This document shows, in pieces, positions 59,618 to 64,000 of a stretch of 64,000 nt of DNA (position 1 is the first letter of the stretch; every line of letters starts with the position of its first letter). The stretch covers positions 62,001 through 126,000 of the forward strand of contig NZ_SUMB01000003.1 in NCBI RefSeq assembly GCF_005048155.1. The letters run 5' to 3'. The translations under genes were made by a program, and so were the position numbers. The notes beneath the pieces are model-generated. The model did no database searches. It was not told where the DNA came from and saw nothing but the letters and a program-made list of their open reading frames with translations. Source of the stretch: Streptomyces piniterrae (GTDB lineage: Bacteria > Actinomycetota > Actinomycetes > Streptomycetales > Streptomycetaceae).

Positions 59618-60541
59618 ATGGCTGAACTGATGGGGCGGGACGGCACCTGGACCTTCGACGGCGACGCCGTACGGATCGTGCCGGGCAGCGAGCGCGGGGT
59701 GCACAAGCTGCGGCAGTACCTCGGCGAGTGCGCGGTGCCGCTGGCCGCGGTGGCCGGGATCGCGTACGAACCGGCCCGCAAGGGCGGCCGGTTGCGGCTC
59801 CGCCTGCGGGACGGCGCGGACCCGCTGCTCCAGGTCACCGGCGGCAGCCTGGAGGACAGCGCGTATCCGTATCAGGTGGCGGTGGACCCCGGTCGGACCG
59901 GCGTCGCCGAGTACTTCGTGGACGAGGTGCGGCAGGCGCTGGCCCTCGAACAGGTCCCGGACGGCCCCAGTGACCGCTTCCTGCTGCCGGGCCCGTCCGT
60001 GCCGCTCTCGGCGGGAGGCGCGGACGGCATCGCCACCTTCGACGGTGAGCGGGTGCACATCGAATGGCGCTGGAACACCAACGAGACCAAGCGCAACACG
60101 GGCCCCAAGGACTTTGCGCTCGCCGACCTGGAAGGGGTGGAGTGGCGGGCCTCGATGGGGCTGGAATCCGGCTATCTGCGCTTCCGGCCGCGCGGGGCGA
60201 GCACTCCCCTCAAACCGGAACACGACCCCCACTCCATCGAACTGTGGGGCTTCAAGAAGGAGAGCGGCACGACGGCGCTGCTGGCGGCGGCGGTGGCGGC
60301 CCGGCTGCCCCATCCGGGCGCGAGGGGCGGGCCGCTCACGCCGAAGGCCGCGGCGCCTGCGATCGCCCCGGAGACGCCCCGGCCGCCGGCCGAGTCCGCC
60401 TCCGCCGACCCCGAGGACCATGACGCGCTGCTGCGCAGACTGCGCGAGCTGGGCGAGCTGCGGCGGGACGGGATCCTCACGGACGACGAGTTCGCGGCGG
60501 CGAAGGCGGCGGTGCTGGCCCGCTTCCGGACGGGCGGCTGA
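59618..60541 (+). CDS. DUF4429 domain protein with C-terminal SHOCT motif
   Basis: A 307-residue soluble protein with two similar DUF4429 modules: [19 protein letters not shown] to VDEVRQAL (about 5-115), and [23 protein letters not shown] to AAAVAARLP (about 135-235). A Pro/Ala linker leads to a C-terminal SHOCT-like segment [36 protein letters not shown]4429/SHOCT proteins are common in actinobacteria and thought to mediate membrane association or oligomerisation; no enzyme role is known. Probably leaderless. Confidence 0.83.
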   Translation: MAELMGRDGTWTFDGDAVRIVPGSERGVHKLRQYLGECAVPLAAVAGIAYEPARKGGRLRLRLRDGADPLLQVTGGSLEDSAYPYQVAVDPGRTGVAEYFVDEVRQALALEQVPDGPSDRFLLPGPSVPLSAGGADGIATFDGERVHIEWRWNTNETKRNTGPKDFALADLEGVEWRASMGLESGYLRFRPRGASTPLKPEHDPHSIELWGFKKESGTTALLAAAVAARLPHPGARGGPLTPKAAAPAIAPETPRPPAESASADPEDHDALLRRLRELGELRRDGILTDDEFAAAKAAVLARFRTGG

Positions 60542-60636
60542 CGGGACGGGCGCGCGACCGGAGGTCCGGGGACGACGGCCCGCGCGCCCGAGGGGCCCTC
60601 CCGGGGCCTCCCGTCACGCCCCCGTACGCTGCCGCC

Positions 60637-61428
60637 ATGGCACAGAACACTCAGCCCAGGAAGGTCGCCGTGGTCACCGGCGCCGGCTCCGGCATCGGGC
60701 GGGCGGTCGCCCATGCCCTGATCGCCGCCGGCTGGCAGACGGTCCTGGCCGGCCGGCGCGCTCAGGCGCTGGAGGAGACGGCCCGGCTGTACGGCGAGGC
60801 GGGCGCCGGCGCCGGCCTCGACGAGGGCCCCACGTTCATGGCGGTGCCGACCGACGTCACCCGCCCCGACGAGGTCGACGCCCTCTTCGCCGCCGTCCAC
60901 GACCGCTTCGGACGGCTGGACCTGCTCTTCAACAACGCGGGCACGTTCGGCCGGCCAGGACCGCTGGAAGAGCTCTCGTACGACGACTGGCGTGCGGTCG
61001 TCGACGTCAACCTCACCGGCTCGTTCCTCTGCGCGCAGGCCGCGTTCCGCGCCATGAAGGCGCAGGACCCGCAGGGCGGCCGGATCATCAACAACGGCTC
61101 CATCTCCGCCCATGTGCCCCGACCGCACTCCATCGCGTACACCGCCACGAAGCATGCGATGACCGGCCTCACCAAGTCCCTCTCCCTGGACGGCCGTCCG
61201 TACCGGATCGCCTGCGGCCAGATCGACATCGGCAACGCGGCGACCGAGATGACCGGCCGGATGCAGACCGGCATCCTCCAGGCGAACGGCGAGCTGGCGG
61301 TCGAGCCGGTGATGGACGCGGCGGATGTGGCCCGCACGGTGGCCCATATGGCGGCGCTGCCGCTGGAGGCGAATGTGCAGTTCGCGACGGTGATGGCGAC
61401 CAACATGCCGTATATCGGGCGGGGATGA
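60637..61428 (+). CDS. Short-chain dehydrogenase/reductase
   Basis: A 263-residue classical SDR. The cofactor motif is [14 protein letters not shown] (TGxxxGxG, about 12-25). AGRRAQAL favours NADP, and NNAG is at about 98. Ser-Tyr-Lys catalysis is visible as NGSISAH and AYTATKHA (Tyr and Lys, about 168-175). A ~10-residue insertion [10 protein letters not shown] lies between strand 2 and helix. The substrate is unknown. TACGCT 6 nt before ATG 60637 suggests a leaderless transcript. Confidence 0.88.
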   Translation: MAQNTQPRKVAVVTGAGSGIGRAVAHALIAAGWQTVLAGRRAQALEETARLYGEAGAGAGLDEGPTFMAVPTDVTRPDEVDALFAAVHDRFGRLDLLFNNAGTFGRPGPLEELSYDDWRAVVDVNLTGSFLCAQAAFRAMKAQDPQGGRIINNGSISAHVPRPHSIAYTATKHAMTGLTKSLSLDGRPYRIACGQIDIGNAATEMTGRMQTGILQANGELAVEPVMDAADVARTVAHMAALPLEANVQFATVMATNMPYIGRG

Positions 61429-61499
61429 CGCCCCTGCGGACCTGTCGGGGCGTTCCGGGACCGGGGGAATAGCCGGCCGACGCGGCTGGTTCCCCCACC

Positions 61500-62429
61500 A
61501 TGACGCTCAACGACACCGCCGCCGGCACCGCCTCCGCTGCCGTCGGGGACGCCCCCTCCGCCCCCGAGATCCTGCGCTACACCGCCTTCTCGAACGACCC
61601 CAGGGGCGGCAACCCGGCCGGCGTCGTACTGGACGCGTCCGGCCTGGACGACGCCGCGCAACTCGCCATCGCGGCCCGGCTCGGCTACTCGGAGACCGCG
61701 TTCCTGACCGCCCCGCCCGAGGGGCTGGGCGGCGGGCCGGCCCGCGCCTTCACCATCCGCTTCTTCAGCCCGCTCGCCGAGGTGGCGTTCTGCGGGCATG
61801 CGACGGTCGCCACGGCGGTCGCGCTCGCCGAGCGAATAGGCCCGGGGGACCTGGTCTTCGCCACCCAGGCGGGCCCGGTCCCGGTCACCGTCCGGGAGGT
61901 GGACGGCGCCCTCCAGGCCACCCTCACCAGCGTCGAGCCCCATGTGAAGGGCATCGCCCAGAACGATCTCGCCGAGGCACTGGCCGCCCTCGACTGGCCT
62001 GCGGCCGACCTGGATCCGGCCCTCCCGCCGCGTATCGCCTTCGCCGGGAACAACCATCTGGTCCTCGCCGCCGCCACCCGCGAGCGCCTGGCGAAGCTGG
62101 ACTACGACTTCGAGCGGCTGGCCGCCCTGATGCACCGGCTGGACCTGACCACCCTCCAACTGGTCTGGCGGGAGAGCGAGTCGGTCTTCCATGTGCGCGA
62201 TCCGTTCCCGGTGGGCGGCGTGGTCGAGGACCCGGCGACGGGCGCCGCGGCGGCCGCCTTCGGCGCGTACGCCCGCGAAGTGGGCCTGGTCTCCGGACCG
62301 GCCACCCTCACCCTCCACCAGGGCCACGACCTGGGCCGCCCGGGTCTGCTGACCGTCGAACTCCGCGCGGGCGACCCGCGGTCGCATGTCAGCGGGACGG
62401 CCACGGCCATCGGCGAGGACGACGCGTAG
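61500..62429 (+). CDS. PhzF-family isomerase-like protein
   Basis: A 309-residue PhzF fold protein of full length. EILRYTAFSNDPRGGNPAGVVLD begins the first lobe. RLGYSETAFLTAP carries the catalytic Glu, FFSPLAEVAFCGHATVA follows, and the second lobe has VFHVRDPFPVGGVVEDPATGAAAAAFGAY and LTLHQGHDLGRPGLLTVEL. Family members catalyse suprafacial H-shifts or epimerisation; no phenazine genes are near, so the substrate is unknown. It follows the SDR by 71 nt in the same direction and ends at a hairpin. Confidence 0.87.
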   Translation: MTLNDTAAGTASAAVGDAPSAPEILRYTAFSNDPRGGNPAGVVLDASGLDDAAQLAIAARLGYSETAFLTAPPEGLGGGPARAFTIRFFSPLAEVAFCGHATVATAVALAERIGPGDLVFATQAGPVPVTVREVDGALQATLTSVEPHVKGIAQNDLAEALAALDWPAADLDPALPPRIAFAGNNHLVLAAATRERLAKLDYDFERLAALMHRLDLTTLQLVWRESESVFHVRDPFPVGGVVEDPATGAAAAAFGAYAREVGLVSGPATLTLHQGHDLGRPGLLTVELRAGDPRSHVSGTATAIGEDDA

Positions 62430-62445
62430 CACCGGCCGGCCTCGG

Positions 62446-62494
62446 GGGGCGGGCCGGGTTCCCGAAGTGACGGCCCGTCACCCGGACCCGCCCC
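62446..62494 (+). terminator. Terminator after the PhzF gene; remainder of gap
   Basis: GGGCGGG-CCGGGT and ACCCGG-ACCCGCCC pair around a ~20-nt loop. The rest of the 315-nt gap to 62744 has two short dyads (GCGGAA...TTCCGC near 62553, ACCGCA...TGCGGT near 62590), probably promoter or regulatory sequence of the protease gene, and no other gene. Confidence 0.65.
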
Positions 62495-62744
62495 GCGCCT
62501 CAAACCGCCCTGCCCACAACACCTTTGACGTCCGCCCGGACTCTCCCCGCGGCGGAAAACTTCCGCAACAGCCGTGACACATCCCCTTACCGCACACCCC
62601 CTTGCGGTGGGACCCTTCCTCTCGGCACCTGTTCCGTCCGACCGCCATCCGCACCGCTCGTCTGCCCGGCCGGCGCCACGCGCGCCGCCGGTCCCCACCC
62701 GGTCCGCGCGGTACGTCGCGCGGGCCCCGCAGAAGGAGTCACGC

Positions 62745-63728
62745 GTGAGCCGAACCCCTCGTGTCCCCCGTGCCCCTCGTATCCCCCGCGCCACCGTGGG
62801 CGCGCTGATCGCCGTAGGCACCCTGCTCGCCTCGGCCCTCCAGACGGGCGCGGCCGGTGCCGCGAACGGCCCGTCCGCCAACGCGTCCCAGTCCCGCCTC
62901 GCCTCCTTCTGGACCGCGGAACGGATGCGCTCGGCAACCCCGCTGGACCTGCTGCCGGTCAAGGCCGGCGCGGTGAGCGAGACCGTACGCAGAGGGGCCG
63001 AGCGGCTGGTGAAGCCGACCCTGCCCAAGCTGCCGAAGGTCCCGTCCGTCCGCGAGGCCGGTGGGCCGTGGACCAAGGGCGGTGCGGTCGTGAAGACCGC
63101 GGGGCGGGTGTTCTTCACCTACCAGGGCCGCCAGGCTTCCTGCTCCGGCGACGCCGTGACCAGCGCGAACAAGAGCACGATCATCACGGCGGGGCACTGT
63201 GTGAAGCTGAAGGGCGCCTGGCACAAGGACTGGGTCTTCGTCCCCGCCTACCACGACGGCCAGGCCCCGTACGGCAAATGGGCGGCCACCAAGACGCTCT
63301 CCACGCCCCAGTGGACGGCGAGCGAGGACATCAACTACGACGTCGGCGCCGCGGTCGTCGGCCCGCTCGACGGCAAGAAACTCACCGACGTCGTCGGCGG
63401 CCAGGGCCTGGCCTTCAACACCGGCTACAACAAGCAGATGTACGCCTTCGGCTACCCCGCCGCCGACCCGTACGACGGCAAGAAACTCATCTACTGCAGC
63501 GGCACCACGATCAAGGACCCGCTGCTCTCCAAGGACCACGGTCTGTCCTGCAACATGACCGGCGGCTCCAGCGGCGGCCCCTGGTTCACCTCGTTCGACG
63601 AATCCACCGGCACCGGCCTGCAGTCCTCCGTGAACAGCTTCGGGTACCAGTTCCTCCCCAACACCATGTTCGGCCCGTACTTCGGCGACGACGCCAAGAA
63701 CCTGTACGAGAAGGCCCAGACGTCCTGA
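62745..63728 (+). CDS. Secreted trypsin-like serine protease
   Basis: A 327-residue exported protease. The signal peptide has a basic N-region (SRTPRVPRAPRIPRA) and the core TVGALIAVGTLLASALQTGAAGA. The pro-region runs to about 105. The chymotrypsin-fold triad is visible: His in TIITAGHCVKLKG, Asp in INYDVGAAVVG and Ser in NMTGGSSGGPWFTSF. Cys pairs (ASCSGDA/GHC, IYCSGT/LSCNM) suggest two disulphides. The domain order resembles streptomycete V8/trypsin-like secreted peptidases. GTG 62745 has AGAAGGAG upstream. Confidence 0.9.
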   Translation: MSRTPRVPRAPRIPRATVGALIAVGTLLASALQTGAAGAANGPSANASQSRLASFWTAERMRSATPLDLLPVKAGAVSETVRRGAERLVKPTLPKLPKVPSVREAGGPWTKGGAVVKTAGRVFFTYQGRQASCSGDAVTSANKSTIITAGHCVKLKGAWHKDWVFVPAYHDGQAPYGKWAATKTLSTPQWTASEDINYDVGAAVVGPLDGKKLTDVVGGQGLAFNTGYNKQMYAFGYPAADPYDGKKLIYCSGTTIKDPLLSKDHGLSCNMTGGSSGGPWFTSFDESTGTGLQSSVNSFGYQFLPNTMFGPYFGDDAKNLYEKAQTS

Positions 63729-63754
63729 CACAGGTCACGGGCCGCACGCGCGTC

Positions 63755-63786
63755 ACGGGCTGCCCGGCTCCGGCCGGGCAGCCCGT
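63755..63786 (+). terminator. Terminator after the protease gene
   Basis: ACGGGCTGCCCGG (63755-63767) pairs with CCGGGCAGCCCGT (63774-63786) around a 6-nt loop. A short direct repeat CCGACATCGCCGC (63811, 63830) follows. Confidence 0.75.
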
Positions 63787-63824
63787 CGAACCGAGCGCGC
63801 CCTGCCCGTCCCGACATCGCCGCC

Positions 63825-64000
63825 TCAACCCGACATCGCCGCACAGGTGATGAGGGCGAGGTTGCCCACGGCGTACACGACCGCCGCGGTGATCACCCAG
63901 CGGCGTTCGCCGTCGGGCGCCTCGTCGCTGTGCCGGGACGTCGTCCAGGTCATGACGTTGATCCCGATCATGACGAGGGTGAAGACCAGACCGAGAACGT
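63825..64000 (-). CDS. C-terminal end of a membrane protein (partial)
   Basis: The last 58 residues before a TGA at 63825-63827, cut by the window edge: VLGLVFTLVMIGINVMTWTT, a polar loop SRHSDEAPDGERR, then WVITAAVVYAVGNLALITCAAMSG. Two hydrophobic helices are clear. No family can be named from this fragment. Confidence 0.6.
   Translation of the reverse strand, partial: VLGLVFTLVMIGINVMTWTTSRHSDEAPDGERRWVITAAVVYAVGNLALITCAAMSG

Overview
The window looks like a chromosomal stretch of a Streptomyces or close relative. Base composition is very GC-rich with strong third-position bias. Many genes have leaderless promoters (TANNNT 6-7 nt before the start codon). The gene set is typical: a maltose locus, a GlnA2-like ligase with GlnE, F420 metabolism, a large SARP regulator, EfeUOB, and Tat-secreted enzymes. 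No rRNA, tRNA or CRISPR array was seen.

Layout. 0-3.2 kb: maltose/alpha-glucoside locus (MalE start, GH13 glucosidase, LacI repressor). 3.3-9 kb: PAP2 phosphatase, then the glnA2-glnE pair on the minus strand. 9-10 kb: a small AT-richer patch with a gene broken by one in-frame stop. 10-12 kb: hydrolase and DUF998 membrane protein. 12-14.6 kb: CsoR-box-controlled copper module (His-rich membrane protein, multicopper oxidase). 14.7-19.5 kb: NAD synthetase, a small membrane protein, MFS efflux, and a membrane endonuclease/exonuclease/phosphatase. 19.6-22.1 kb: mobile DNA, namely a decayed IS5-type transposase fragment next to an orphan, unusually long TnpB-like RuvC nuclease whose 3' end can fold like an omega-RNA. 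22.1-24.5 kb: MFS-TetR efflux operon with a clear operator. 24.6-31.1 kb: panB, a DrrAB-type ABC exporter preceded by nine 11-bp direct repeats, and a large SARP/NB-ARC/TPR regulator. 31.5-33.7 kb: site-2-type protease, a small membrane protein, and F420:NADP reductase.

33.7-44.4 kb is a predicted sialic-acid utilisation region. It holds a sialidase without a signal peptide, an ABC sugar importer, an APC permease, a GntR/FCD repressor, a NanA/DapA-type lyase and an MFS transporter. Three near-identical palindromes with core GACRTCCYACGTC (or its complement) tie the sialidase-ABC operon, the lyase/regulator divergon and the MFS gene into one predicted regulon.

44.5-52.2 kb: methionine aminopeptidase, then an iron block (heme oxygenase, and EfeO-EfeB-EfeU plus an overlapping fourth lipoprotein gene behind DtxR-type iron boxes). 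52.2-64 kb: prim-pol protein, a TetR/DUF6243 divergon with twin operators, Rsm22-like methyltransferase, an MFS-serine hydrolase pair probably coupled through a CTG start, PhoD phosphatase, a DUF4429/SHOCT protein, an SDR, a second PhzF, a secreted trypsin-like protease, and the tail of a membrane protein.

The strongest candidates for something new are the TnpB-like element and its putative guide RNA, the GntR-controlled import-then-cleave sialic-acid system, and the helically phased 11-bp repeat arrays upstream of glnA2 and of the ABC exporter. All identifications rest on reading the sequence and recalling family motifs; no database search was run.
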